From Mycoplasmopsis arginini (GTDB lineage Bacteria > Bacillota_I > Bacilli_A > Mycoplasmatales > Metamycoplasmataceae), in NCBI RefSeq assembly GCF_900660725.1, contig NZ_LR215044.1, positions 496,001-560,000 of the forward strand: a DNA stretch of 64,000 bases. The letters run 5' to 3'. Below the pieces are notes generated by a model. The model did not search any database and was not told where the DNA came from. It saw only the letters and a list, made by a program, of their open reading frames with translations. Both the position numbers and the translations under genes were made by a program. Shown piece by piece: positions 9,875 through 21,446 of this stretch; within the stretch, counting starts at the first letter, position 1; each line of letters opens with the position of its first letter.

Positions 9875-10798
9875 TTATTTATTTTTGTTAATAAAGCTTA
9901 GAACTTTGTTTAGCTGTTTTAAATTTTTTTGAATAAAACCAGAAGAATTTAAGTGTCCACCGCCTAAAAATTCATTAGCTACTTTGGAAACGTCATATGT
10001 AGTCTTTGATCGAATTTCACAACGATAATCACCTTGTGATCTTTTTAAATAAACTAGTGAAACTTCTGTGTTAGAAACTTCAGCAAATTTAGCAACTAAA
10101 GGTCTTGCTATATCGTTTGAAACTACTTGATCAACAATAATATAAGATACAATTCCTTTTTGTTTTAAATTACTTACTGCATCAAAAATAAATTTATTTT
10201 CTTTAGCATTTAATTGCATTTTCTTTAGTAAAAGATTGTAATTTAAACCTTTTTCTAATAAAAATCTCATGCATTCAAAAGTTTCTTCATTGACATTTCT
10301 TTCTTTAAAAAACTCAGTATCAGTAATAATTGCAACTGCTAGGCCTTCTAAAACATTCTCATTAACTTTTAAATCAAGTTCCATAACCATCTTGGTCATT
10401 ACTTGTCCAGTTGCTGGCCAAAAATCTCCACCAATTTCAAATAGTCATTTTCCTTCAAAAGGGTGGTGATCAATTTTGATTGCTTCTTCTGTTTTTACTC
10501 TTTGATCAAAAATTCTCCGTTTTGTCGAAGTATCAACAACAACTTTCAAAGAATTATCAAAAAATTTCTTACTTACTAATTTAATTTTTTGATCTTGTAA
10601 AAAAAGTAGGTTTCGTGGATAATCGCCACCTGATATTTGTACATTTTTATTTTCAAAATTTAATAAAATTAAATGTTTTAATGCAATTGCTGATCCTAGT
10701 GTATCACCATCAGGTTCAACATGTGTACATAACGTAATATTTTCTGGCTTTTTAATATATTCTCAAAAGCCTATAAATTTTTCTCTTAGATTTTGCAT
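9875..10798 (-). CDS. nrnA: DHH/DHHA1 phosphoesterase, NrnA-like (oligoribonuclease / pAp phosphatase)
   Basis: Product of 307 residues starting MQNLREKFIGFWEYIKKPEN. It has the DHH metal sites THVEPDGDTLGS (residues about 25-36), VVVDTSTKRR and KIDHHPFEG. The C-terminal DHHA1 domain has the substrate-binding GGGHLNSSGF motif. NrnA-type enzymes degrade short RNA oligomers and dephosphorylate pAp. The gene begins 1 nt after the permease stop (TAA-A-ATG), with no clear ribosome-binding site of its own, so translational coupling to the transporter gene is likely. The functional reason for this coupling is not evident. Other DHH phosphodiesterases (for example GdpP) are longer and have membrane domains absent here. 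Confidence 0.85.
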
Positions 10799-10799
10799 T

Positions 10800-12995
10800 T
10801 TAAGCCACCGCCATAACATAAGATTCAAAATAATGATCAACAGCAATGTTAGCTGATTTTTTCGCTACTTTATTTTTCTTAAATCAATTCTTAATATTTG
10901 ATTGGTTACTCATTGTTAATTTATATGTTTCTTTATAAATATTATTAATATCTGATTTAATTTTCAATAAAGCCTCACGATAAGTTTTTAAATATGTTTG
11001 TTTACTTATTTCTAATGCTTCAAGCATTTCCTTGTTTGGAACTATTGAGTGATCTAATCAATAATTATAAACAAATAATTTATCAAATTTATGTTTAGCA
11101 ATTACATATTTTGCATAACGGGTTTCATTTAAAAATTTTTGATTATTTGTTAAACAAATAGCTAATGATTTCATAATCATTTTTCTCTTCATTAGTTTTT
11201 TAAATCAAACATCTTGTGTAAAGAAATATCCAGTCATTAATTTTGAACGAACTATGTTCGAAATTTGCTCTAATGCTAAAAGTACAACAATTGTAAAAAT
11301 TAAATATGAAGATAATTTATCTCAGTTATTCATATCTGAAGAATAAGTACTTATTTGGAAACCAAAGTCACTAGCTCCAACTGCTCCAATAACTACCGTA
11401 CTTTTAAAGTTAATTTCAACTCTGTATAAAAAGTTTGATAAGGCTTGAGGAAGAATTGATTTAATAACGATAAATTTAACTTTTTGGAATCAAGTAGCTC
11501 CTAGAGAATCTAAAGATTGAAATACTTTATTTGGTATTTTTTCAACAGATTCCATTATTAGTTTTCCAAGCATACCAATTGAGTGAATTCCTAGTGCTAA
11601 AACTCCAGCAAATAGTTTTGAATCTTTTGAAAGAATCAAGAATAATAAAGCAAATGTAAATGCTGGAATAGCACGTAAAACGATGATAATTAATTTGAAT
11701 GGGTAAGCAAAAAACTTATTAATATTTTTCGAAGCTAAAATACCTAATATTAAAGCAAAAAATAATCCAATAATCGACGATGCTATAGCAACTAAAAAGG
11801 CTTCAACACCTAAAGGAATAACACTTGTTTTACTTGTTGATCAATTTCCGCCAAATAAACTTCAATCAGGATTAAATAACTTTTTCATCCCTTGCTTGAA
11901 TTGACTAATTTTAACTGAGTTACCTATTGATCATTCTATTTGAGTAAGCGAAGCCAAAACTAAAGCAACAATTAATAAAACAATAAATATTTTAAAAATA
12001 TACATTTTTGATTTTTGTTTTTTAAGTTGTTCTAATTGTTGTTCATAAGGTAGTTTTTCATCAATTTTAGGGTGTTTTTGTGAATAATCTAAAATGTATT
12101 TTTTAATTGTAAAGTTAAGACCTTCAATTAAAATCATTAAAGTGATTAAAACCCATAACACAATTGACATATGAGAAAAGTTATTTTCTACAGCATATTG
12201 ATCTGATAATAATTGTCCAATGGTTCCAATTCCAACAATTGATAAAATTGCCGCAAATCTAACAACCATTTCAAATGAATAGAATCCATAAGAGACAATT
12301 CTCTTCATTAAATAAGGTAGTATTGAACTCTTGAATGCAAGAGCCTTGCTATTGCCTATTGCTTGTGCACCTTGATATGCACTTGTATCATATGTATCTA
12401 AATCTTCATATAATCATTTTGTCATTAATGAAGCAACAAAGATTGCAATAGAAAATGTTGCAGCTAATGATTTTGAAAATAAGAAGAAGAATATAAAGGC
12501 AAATACAACAGGCGGTACGGCTCTGATGATTGACATTATAATTCTAAATGGAAGATAAATAATCTTATCTTTAATAAAGTTTTTAGAACTTAATAAGGCT
12601 AATGGTACTGATATTAATATCCCTAATATTGTTCCTAAAATCGAATAAGAAATTGTTATCCATAAATATTCTAAACTACGTAAGAATGTTTCATATGGTG
12701 TAAATTCTGCAGATCCAATTTCTGCTTTTTTATTTATTTCAAAAAAGTGACCAATTTGTCTTCAAAACTCTTTTCAGTTTTGGAAATCTGGTTTGATAGC
12801 TACAATCATTGTAATTACTAAAGCAAAGATTAATAGACCACCAAAAATTTTTAATCAAGGAAATTTTTTTGTAACTTTTTGATTATTAATATCAATAAAT
12901 TTTGGATTAAAATAGTTGACAAAAGACTCACCAAATAATTTTAGTTTACTTTTTGTTTCAACTTTTTCCTCGTTTGGTTTAATTGTTTTATTCAT
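10800..12995 (-). CDS. P69-like ABC transporter permease, two fused permease domains
   Basis: Membrane permease of the P37-P29-P69 operon first described in Mycoplasma hyorhinis. The frame is continuous for 731 residues once UGA is Trp. Two homologous BPD-type permease modules are visible. Each ends in an EAA-like loop (IGNSKALAFKSSILPYLMKR near residue 225; LGATWFQKVKFIVIKSILP near residue 500), with hydrophobic segments before and after, and a charged linker (HPKIDEKLPYEQQLEQLKKQ) between them. In phosphonate-type systems PhnE is normally a single module, so this is a fusion replacing a homodimer. The C-terminal about 140 residues are basic, soluble-looking and unassigned. The start overlaps the ATPase gene by 8 nt (ATGAATAA). 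Confidence 0.88.
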
Positions 12996-13884
12996 TGTTT
13001 TTTTCCAATAATTTTATTTTTTCAAGAACTTCATTTTGAATAATTTGTCTTTTTCTTCTATTTTCAATAAATTGTTCTTCATCAAATTGTTCTAATTTTT
13101 CACCATATATTTCTTTTAATTGTTCTAAGTTAACTTTCTCTCAACTATCGTTAAAGATTATTTTTCCTTTTTTAACACCAACAATTCTATCTGCATATTG
13201 CAATGCCAAGTCAACGTGGTGTAAGTTTGCGACAATCGTAATTTTTTCTGATTTGTTTGCTATTAAAAACCCGTCCATAACACTTTTTGCCATAATTGGG
13301 TCAAGTGCTCCAACAGGCTCATCTGCTAAAATTATTTTAGGTTTTTGAGCTAAAGTTCTAGCTAATGCGACACGTTGCATTTGACCACCAGATAAATCTT
13401 TAGCCATATCGTAAGCATTTTCTAAAATATTAACTTTAGCTAAACATTGGTAAGCTAATTCAATATCCTTCTTACTGTAAAATCCAAAAAATGCTCTTAA
13501 TTTATTCATTTGAGGCAATCTTGCCGAAAGCACGTTTTGTAAAACTGAAATGTTTTCCACAAGGTTATAGTTTTGGAAAATAATCCCAACTTTTGTTCTA
13601 AATTTTCTTAATTTTTTACCTTTTAAATCATTAACCACATATGGGCCAACTTTTAAGGTTCCTGATGTAATACCGCTAATTTTATTTACTGTTTTAATTA
13701 AAGTTGTTTTACCAGCTCCAGATAACCCAATAACTGCAACAAACTCTCCTTGATTAATAGAAAGATTGACATCAGTCAATCCTTTTGTTCCGTTTGGGTA
13801 TACTTTAGAGGCGTTTTCTCAAACAATATTTCAATCTTCATTTATTATTTGAGAGTCTAAATTATTATTTGTATTTTTTTTCAT
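12988..13884 (-). CDS. P29-like ABC transporter ATP-binding protein (PhnC family)
   Basis: Energises the P69 permease on the cytoplasmic face. Product of 298 residues starting MKKNTNNNLDSQIINEDWNI. It has Walker A GLSGAGKTT, Q-loop FQNYNLVE, signature LSGGQMQRVALAR, Walker B IILADEPVGALD and a His switch in NLHHVD; all catalytic residues are present. It ends in a charged tail (ENRRKRQIIQNEVLEKIK). The start lacks a ribosome-binding site: the ATG is immediately preceded by TATAAT, which would be an odd promoter position. Translation may depend on reinitiation after P37, whose stop is 19 nt upstream. Confidence 0.9.
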
Positions 13885-13903
13885 ATTATAAATAATTAAA
13901 ATA

Positions 13904-15184
13904 CTATTTTAAGAATGATTTAAAACCAATGAAGTGTTTTTTAAATCAAATTTCTGGATAAACATATGAAGCGGCTGAAGTTGTTGAAGTGTATCCGTAA
14001 ACAACGTGTTGACTTACATCTTCTCAATTTAATTTTCAATCTGAACCTTGTTCTTTTAAGGCTTTCATAACAATTTTGTATAGTTCTGAATCTTTACGTG
14101 CGTAAATGTATGAACGGTAAAAACCAACTTTAGGTAATTCTACACCTGTAGCTAATGAGTCAACATGGGTTTTAAGTTCTGCTGTATATCCTTCTGTTGG
14201 AGCTTGAGGGTTTGAAGCACTTTCTTTATTGATGTATAAGTTATTATTATTAAATGTTTTGTAGTGGTTAAATGCTTCAACTAATAATTTTTCATCATCA
14301 AATTTAGGAGCTGAAGTATTTGTAATACTTGCATAAGGGTCAATAATTTGAACATTTCTACCTGCTTGTAGAATAAAGCTTGAGTTTCCTGATAATTTTG
14401 CTCATGTATCAATTGGTAAGAAAGCAACGTCAACTGATCCGGCTTTTAATGCTGCTGCAGCTGCATTGTAATCGCTTGATACTGAAATTTTAACATTTGT
14501 GATACCTTTTGAAGCAATGTATGCTTGTAATTTTTCAGTTGCTTTTTGAACTAATGTAGCATCTGAAGAAGGTATAAATTGAATTTTGAATTCTTTTGCA
14601 TCTGCTACTGTAGCAAAAGCTTTTGTTTCAGAATTATAGGTAATGTATTCACTTGCTCCAGTTGGTGTTTCAACATATGCTTTTTTAGTATTTCCGGCAG
14701 CATCGTAAGCAATTTGTGATTCATAACCTACTGGTGTATACCCATCGTGATTATAAATTTTAAAAATACTTTGTAATTTGTTATTTTTATCTAAATAAGT
14801 TAGATTTCCTTCTTTTCCTGAACTAGCTTCAACTTGAGCTTCGTTAACAGCATTAATTAATAATTGTTGAATAGCCTTAATATCTCCGTCTTTTAGGCCA
14901 ACTCTAGCTTGAACACCGTCGTTTGAAATGAATTTCGTTGCACCGATAACTTCGATTTCATTTGCGTGTTCTCCAGCATAGAATCTAGCATCTGATCATG
15001 CGCCTGCTACTGTAATACTTTTGTTTGCTAACTTAATAAATGAGTCAGCATATCCACTTGTTTTAATTGTTTCAGGTGTTGTACTTGTTGGTGTACATTG
15101 CGATGAAATTAAACCAAATGTAACTGGAACAACTGAAGTTGCGATAATAGATGGTAATAAGAATTTTTTTGTTGATTTTTTCAT
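13904..15184 (-). CDS. P37/Cypl-like substrate-binding lipoprotein (PhnD family)
   Basis: Surface-anchored solute-binding lipoprotein of 426 residues. The signal peptide is basic (MKKSTKKFLLPS), then hydrophobic, ending LISSQC, so Cys30 is the probable lipidated residue. Gln at -1 is unusual for a lipobox. The body has PhnD-like features: an N-terminal strand SITVAGAWSDARF, IQFIPSSDATLVQKATEKLQ, and AAAALKAGSVDVAFLPIDTW. The M. hyorhinis homologue P37/Cypl binds thiamine pyrophosphate, so thiamine uptake is more likely than phosphonate uptake; this is inference from the family. The start follows GAGGGAAAAA. It is the first gene of the P37-P29-P69-nrnA operon. Confidence 0.88.
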
Positions 15185-15256
15185 TTTTTCCCTCAAATTT
15201 TTAAATTTAAATTGAATGTAATTTTGTTTTTTGTACTTGTTTAATTAACAAAAAAA

Positions 15257-15262
15257 ATTATA
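15257..15262 (-). promoter_or_regulatory. Candidate -10 box for the P37-P29-P69 operon
   Basis: TATAAT on the minus strand, 72 nt upstream of the P37 start. I see no THI-box-like structure in the short leader, so no riboswitch is called. Confidence 0.4.
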
Positions 15263-15285
15263 GTAAAATAAAAAAATCGAAATAA

Positions 15286-15312
15286 AAAAACGCCACAATT
15301 AGCGGTGTTTTT
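15286..15312 (-). terminator. Probable terminator after the dnaI-like gene
   Basis: Minus-strand hairpin AAAAACACC / GGCGTTTTT with one internal A-C mismatch, followed by a U-rich run. It lies 56 nt after the dnaI-like stop. Confidence 0.6.
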
Positions 15313-15367
15313 ACAAAATGTACATTATTTCAAAAATTTAAATTTTATAAGGCCTAATAATTATATA

Positions 15368-16282
15368 TTAATCCTTAGAAATTTTAATAAATTTAAAGTA
15401 ATTTTTTACCATTGATTTGAAAACCTTTTCTAGTTCATTTTCCTCTGTTTTCGAGTAATAGTAATTTGAAAGTAATTTTACACTCTTATTTAATACATCA
15501 CGCGATGAAGAGATCAGAATTGGCTTATGGTGTGTTCTACGGGATTCAAAAATATTAATTAAAAAATCTAAGAATCATTGTGGCTTAACCCCTAGTGTTA
15601 AATTTGTTAATATTAAAATATCAACATTATTAATATAGTAAGAAATTGATTGTTTTTCTTCTTGATGAGAAGAAATATAATTAAATAAATCGTTTGTATT
15701 TAAAAAAGCGACTGTTTTATTATTAATAATTGCATTCATTGAGGCGATGTATTTTAAAATTTCATTTCCTACGACAATATTTGGATCCAAAAATAAAATA
15801 TTAAAATCAAATTCACCTTTGCTCAACATTTTTTTAAATATATTTTCAATATCTCTTGATTCCTGGGTTTTTGGTAAGGAATTAATATAATTTTTAGCTG
15901 TTTTTTTTCATGAAGACATTAAATTGTCTTTTTGACCCGGTTCAAAATATTTTTGAATTATTGGATCTAAATTTGTTATTGAAGTTAATCAAAAATTATC
16001 TAATTGTTGATGTTTTAAAAAATTAGTATCATTGCTAAAGTCTTCAGCTAAAAAACCATAAATATCAACAAATAATTTATATTCGGGTTTTTTGTGATTT
16101 TGAATATAAAAATCATGATATCTTTGCAAAACACCCATACCTTTATTTATTTGAAAATCGTTTAAATTTAATCTTTTGATTTCTTCTTGAATAAAATCTT
16201 TAGATAAAACCTCTTTCCTTAGATTTTCAACATCAATTTCTTTTTTTAGTGATATTAAATCATTTAAAAACTGTTTTTTCAT
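15368..16282 (-). CDS. dnaI: DnaI-like helicase loader with degenerate ATPase motifs
   Basis: In Firmicutes DnaI is the AAA+ protein that loads the replicative helicase. This 304-residue product follows a DnaB/DnaD-like gene. It keeps the DnaI layout: N-terminal helical helicase-binding part, then a P-loop-like core, then ESRRTHHKPILISSSRD, matching the DnaI sensor region. The Walker A position reads FLDPNIVVGNEIL (about 165-176) instead of GxxGxGKT, and the Walker B position reads DILILTNLTLG (about 221-231) instead of two acidic residues. It should therefore not hydrolyse ATP. The start is 18 nt after the previous stop with AAAGGAATTAA. The family assignment rests on context and alignment by eye. 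Confidence 0.7.
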
Positions 16283-16300
16283 TTAATTCCTTTTTATATT

Positions 16301-17170
16301 TTAATCATCTCATGCTAACCCATCTTCTAAAGAAATATTACTAATTTGAGAACTATTTTTTTCATAATTAGCATTATTTTTATTCTTAAATAATATTACC
16401 TGCGATAACTCATTATCAATTAAATCGGCTTCAAATAGATTTCTTTTAGCAAAATCATTAGCTATTTTTTCAATATAGTTACATACTATTGCATTATTAA
16501 CTGAAAGTGAATATTTAACAAAATTATTAATTGCCTTATCTTTAAAGTTCAAAGATTTTACTTTCTTAATCATTAAAATTTGTGAGGGGCTTAGTTCGCG
16601 TCTAGTATAGTGGCAAATATATTGTTCACTAGTTAAATTATCAACAAGTTCATTTTCATTTACTAGTTTAAAGTCAAAACACTCATCTTGGTTTAATTCG
16701 ATTTTTTCATTAGCAAAAACTTCAAAAAAGTTTTTTGAAACATCATTATATTTTTCACATTCATAATAATAAAGAGCTTTTTCTTTAATCAATTTATTAA
16801 ACTTAACCTCACCAAATTTATTTTTTAAAATGCTAGATACTAAAGGATTTTTCACAATTTCATTAGCATTTAATGGTTTAAGTAATTTGAATAATAAATT
16901 TCCTTCTTTATCTTGAAATGTTTTAATTAAACCTATACCTTCTAATTTATTTTTAGTCTCCCTTAATTCTTCTTCACTTAAAACTAAAAACTCAGAAGTT
17001 TCCGATAAATTGTATTTTGCTAATTTATCATTATTATATAAATCATATAAATGGTGATATAAGGCTAAACCAAGACTACCAATAACTGGAGTATAAAATG
17101 TTCTTAAATTAATTAAGTCATTAGAATTAATGTCAGCTGAGTTATCAACTAAAAATTTAATTTGATTCAT
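16301..17170 (-). CDS. dnaB: DnaB/DnaD-like replication initiation and membrane attachment protein
   Basis: Product of 289 residues (two UGA-Trp). The N-terminal segment NLRTFYTPVIGSLGLALYHHLYDL and the wH-like YNLSETSEFLVLSEEELRETKNKLEGIGLI match Gram-positive DnaB (not the helicase), which helps load the helicase at restart or initiation sites. The C-terminal part (LSPSQILMIKKVKSLNFKDKAIN...) resembles the DnaD-like DDBH2 domain. The start follows AAGGAGGATAAA. It forms a two-gene operon with the dnaI-like gene and is divergent from dnaE, making a replication cluster. Confidence 0.75.
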
Positions 17171-17557
17171 TTTATCCTCCTTCTATTTTCTAATTTATTT
17201 GCTTGATGGAATAAATTGTATGAAACCAAAAGAATAAAAAGTCTCATTTTTTTACTTTTTTTAAAATGCCAAAAAAATTAGTGCATTTTATAAACAAACT
17301 TATAATCATTTATCATTTAAATTTAAGAATTTTTTTAAAAAAAAAGTAAGTTTTCTACATAAAATTGTCAATAATTTCTTATATTTCAGGCCCTAAAAAC
17401 TAATAAAAATGGATAATATAAAAATATCATTTAATTTTAAGAAGAAAAAGCAATTTTATAAAATATAACTGCCAAATTAACCCTTTAATCTTTGGTTTTT
17501 TGGATAATATATTTCGTCTTTTTAAAATTTAAAATTTTATTTATTTATAATTAAACT
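17171..17557. other. 387-bp divergent intergenic region between dnaB-like and dnaE
   Basis: Very A+T-rich, without an ORF or RNA gene that I can support. It holds an 8-bp inverted repeat, TAAAATGC / GCATTTTA (17262-17290), overlapping the likely minus-strand promoter of the dnaB-like gene, and the dnaE -10 box at its right end. I found no DnaA-box-like clusters (TTATCCACA), so I do not call it an origin. Confidence 0.6.
17546..17551 (+). promoter_or_regulatory. -10 box placed for a leaderless dnaE mRNA
   Basis: Perfect TATAAT ending 6 nt before the dnaE ATG at 17558. A start site 6-8 nt after the -10 box would fall on the ATG itself, and no ribosome-binding site is present. Confidence 0.6.
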
Positions 17558-20539
17558 ATGAAATTATTTAACCTTCATTTAAATACGACTTTCTCATTTT
17601 TAGAAAGCACAATTACCGTTGATGATGCAATAAATAAAGCCATTTTAGATAATGTTGAATATTTAACTTTTACTGAAAAAAATAATTTTTTTAGTCTGGG
17701 GGAAGCTAACATAAAGTGCCAACAAAATAACATTAAACCAATTTTTGGTTTAGAAGTAAATTTATTTATTCAAGATAGTAAATTTGGATTTATTTTATTT
17801 GCTAAGAATAAGAAAGCTTTTACTGATTTACACAAAATTTCTTATCGTTTATTAAAAAATGAGAGAATAAATATTGAAGAATTATTAGAAAAAAATAAAG
17901 ACATAATTATTGTTGAAAATCCAGAGTTAAGTTATTACAAAATAACAAAACAAGTTATTCAAAATAATAATTATTATATTAGTTTTAATATTGAAGAAAT
18001 TAATGAATATTTGGATTTTTGTTCTTATTTTCAGAATGTTTTAATTGTAAATAATTTTAATACATTAGATTCACAAGATTTTGCAATAATTGAACTACTT
18101 AATAAAATGAATGGTAAAAATAAACCAATTAGACTTAATAATCCTTTATTTTTTGAAGTTGAAAATAATGATATATTAATTAAAAAAATTATCGAAAGAA
18201 CAAATAAATTAGTGAAAAATTTATTTTTCCCTTTTTCTAAAAATAATTACCATTTACTTACATATCCGAACAATAAGGAATTAGATTCGAAAAATTATTT
18301 ACGCTTTATTATTCTAGAAAAAATTAAAAAATCAGACAATCTTAGAAAACTTTTTGAAAATGACTTATATAAGAATAGATTAAAAAGAGAATTTGATATT
18401 ATTAGCGAACTAAATTTTGAAGATTATTTTTTAATTATTCAAGATTGAATTAATTGAGCGAAAGAGAATGATATTTCAATAGGGCCAGGAAGAGGGTCTG
18501 CTGCAGGTTCATTAATTTCTTATGTACTCGGAATAACAGAAATTGATCCAATAAAATATAATTTAATTTTTGAAAGATTCCTAAATCCAAAAAGAATTTC
18601 TATGCCAGATATTGATGTTGATGTCCAAGATGATAAGAGATATCAAGTTATTAATTATTTAGTTAATAAATATGGATATGATCGTGTTGCTAATATTATC
18701 ACTTTTTCAACATTAGGAAAAAAATCTGCAATTAGAGATATTCTACGTGCGTATAATGTTAGCCCTGTCAAAATTAATAAGGTATCGAAATTAATCTCTT
18801 CTGATGACACAAGTTTAATTAAGGAAGCGTCTAAAAATGAAAACCTTATTAAAGAGCTTGACCAAATTAATCCATTAGATAATACATTTACAAACAATGT
18901 AATTAATCAAACTACTAGAATTTCGGGTTTTTACCGCCAAATTGGAACACATGCTGCTGGAATTGTTATTTCAGCTAAACCAATAATTGACTTAGTGCCA
19001 ACTTTTGAAAATGCCGATAATTTTCAACAAACACAATTAAGTATGGAATATCTAGAATATTTTGGATTAATTAAAATGGATATTTTAGGACTTAAAACTC
19101 TTTCTACAATAAAACAAATTGAGAATGAGATTAAAGCAAAATATAATAAAGAAATTAATTGGGAAACAATAGATTACAATGATAAAAAAACATTTGATTT
19201 ATTATCATCTGGTAATACTGCCGGAATATTTCAAGTAGAAAGCCCAATAATGATTAGAGCATTAAAACAAATTAAGGTTAATTCATTTAATGATATAAGT
19301 GCAATTATTTCTTTAAATCGTCCAGGTCCAATGGCTTATGTTTCGAATTATGCAAAAAGAAAAAACGGGCAAGAAGAAATTCCTTTAATTTCACAAGAAT
19401 ATAATGAAATTGTTAAAGATACATATGGAATCATTATTTATCAGGAACAGATAATGCAAATTGCTCAAAAAATTGCAAATATGACATTTGAAGAAGCAGA
19501 TTTACTAAGAAAAATTATTTCGAAAAAACAAGCTAATGAAATGATTGAAATCAAAAACCATTTTATTGCAAAAGCTTTAGATAACAATTACAAAGAAGAA
19601 GTTGCTAAAAAAATTTTTGATACTATCGAAAAATTTGCTGATTATGGTTTTAATAAATCACACGCTGTTGCTTATTCAATGTTAACTTTTAAAATGGCTT
19701 ATTTAAAAGCTAATTTTCCATTAGAATTTTTTGCTTCTTGCATTACTAGTGCTAATGGTGCTCAAACAACAGTATCAAAATTTGCTAATGAAGCAAAAAT
19801 GATGGGCATTACAGTTTTAAGCCCTGACATAAATTTATCTTCCGATATAGCAACTATTCAAAATAATAAGATAATCTTACCTTTAAGTTTAATAAAAGGG
19901 ATTGGTCCTGAAATTGTTAAACTAATTATTAATAACAGAAAAGAAAATAATGGTTATAAAAATTTTTTAGATTGCTATTTAAGTTTATTTAAAATAAAAT
20001 CATTTGGAAAAAGTACATTTGAAACTTTAATTAAAGCCAATACATTAAGAAACTTTAAACTATCACAAAAAACAATGCTTAGCGAAATTGATCCATCTTC
20101 AAACTCATCTATTTTTGTGCAACAAAATTTATTTAAGAAAAATGAAGATATTATCAATCAGATTATAAATAACGAACCATTGAATTGTGAAGAAGATAAT
20201 GATAAAGACCTTGAACAAAATGAAATTGAGTTGTTAGGCCAAATTTATAACAATTTTACTACTCAAAATTACGAAATTGAAAATAACCGATTAATTGACA
20301 CAAGGGCTGGAAATGAATATGTAATGGTTGTTCAATGTATTAATGTGGTTATCGGAAATGATAAAAGAGGTCGACCTTATCAAAGAATTGATTTTCAAGA
20401 TTCTACTTATAAGGTTGTAGCCTTTATGTTTAAAGTTAATGAGGAACTAATTAAATTAAAAAATAAAATAGTAAAAATTAAATTTATACGAAAAGATGAG
20501 AATAAGATTCTTTTAAAAGAATGTGAGGTTATTAAATAA
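17558..20539 (+). CDS. dnaE: DNA polymerase III alpha subunit, DnaE type
   Basis: Product of 993 residues. The N-terminal PHP domain starts MKLFNLHLNTTFSFLES, where the second metal-ligand His of HxH is Asn; the usual TDHG is replaced by TEKN, so this PHP site is probably inactive. The polymerase core has GPGRGSAAGS (about residue 309), the catalytic PDIDVDVQD (about 350) and FNKSHAVAYSMLTF. HhH (LIKGIGPEIVK) and OB-fold (YVMVVQCINVVIG) segments follow. Mycoplasmas also have PolC; DnaE is thought to extend primers before hand-off. UGA-Trp codons occur at about 18446 and 18455. The stop overlaps the next start (TAATG), so dnaE and the exonuclease are co-translated. Confidence 0.95.
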
Positions 20540-21417
20540 TGAGCAGAAAAATTTTAATTATAGATGGAACATATTTAGCATATCGTTCTTATTTTGCAAT
20601 GAATAAAAGTAATGTTGTTTTAACAAATGATGAAGGTTTTTCAACAAATACAATCTTGTTATTTTTTAGAACTCTTTTTAATTTAATTGTTGACCAAAGC
20701 CCTAGTCATATTTTTATTGCTTTTGATGCAAAAGAAAAAACTTTTCGTCATGAAATGTATGACCATTATAAAGAGGGCAGAATTAAAATGCCAAGCGAAT
20801 TTTTTGCACAAATGAATCTAATTAAAGAATTATTAAAATCAGTTAATATACAAAATTTAGAAAAACCTGGATATGAAGCTGATGACATTATTGCAAAAGT
20901 GTGTTTAAAACACCATGAAATGGAAAAAGTTATTTTTTCTGCCGATCAAGATCTAAATCAATTAATTGATGATCATACAAAGATTGTTAAGAAGCATAAA
21001 GATTCTATCCACATATTAACAAAAGATAACTTTAAAACTATTTATGATTTTGAACCATATCAAGTTGTAGATTATAAGGCAATTGTCGGTGATAGTAGTG
21101 ATAACTTTTTTGGTATAAAAGGTATTGGCCCAAAAACAGCTGCTAAGTTATTAAATGAATACAAAACATTAGATAATATATATAATAATTTAGAAAATAT
21201 TAAGCCAACTTGAGCATCTAAGTTTGAAGAGTTTAGAGATATAGCGTTTAGAGATCAAAAAATTGCAAGGCTAGCTACTGATTTTGAATTAGACAATATT
21301 GATTTAAGTGATATTGATATTAATAATTTAAGTATGTCAGATAAGGCTATTGAAATAATGGATAGATTTCAATTGAACTCAATAAGAAAAAACTTTATAA
21401 AGTTAATAAAAAAATAA
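20539..21417 (+). CDS. 5'-3' exonuclease (Pol I N-terminal domain family)
   Basis: Flap endonuclease/5'-3' exonuclease that removes RNA primers. Product of 292 residues, with no polymerase domain. Metal-binding signatures are IIDGTYLAYRSYFAM (start), FIAFDAKEKTFRHEMYDHYKEGR, GYEADDIIAK and SADQDLNQL, followed by the helix-3-turn motif GDSSDNFFGIKGIGPKTAAKLL. The length matches stand-alone mycoplasma exonucleases. Being next to dnaE suggests a joint role in Okazaki fragment processing. One UGA-Trp is near residue 225. Confidence 0.93.
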
Positions 21418-21418
21418 T

Positions 21419-21446
21419 AATTTGGCCTCTTTGGGCCAAATTTTTA
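21419..21446. terminator. Bidirectional terminator between the exonuclease gene and valS
   Basis: Perfect 9-bp stem AATTTGGCC / GGCCAAATT with a T-run on the plus strand, placed between convergent genes. Confidence 0.85.

Noticed and set aside
17171-17557. Possible origin of replication in the A+T-rich divergent region near dnaB/dnaI/dnaE
   Set aside because: I find no DnaA-box-like clusters, and neither dnaA nor dnaN is adjacent.
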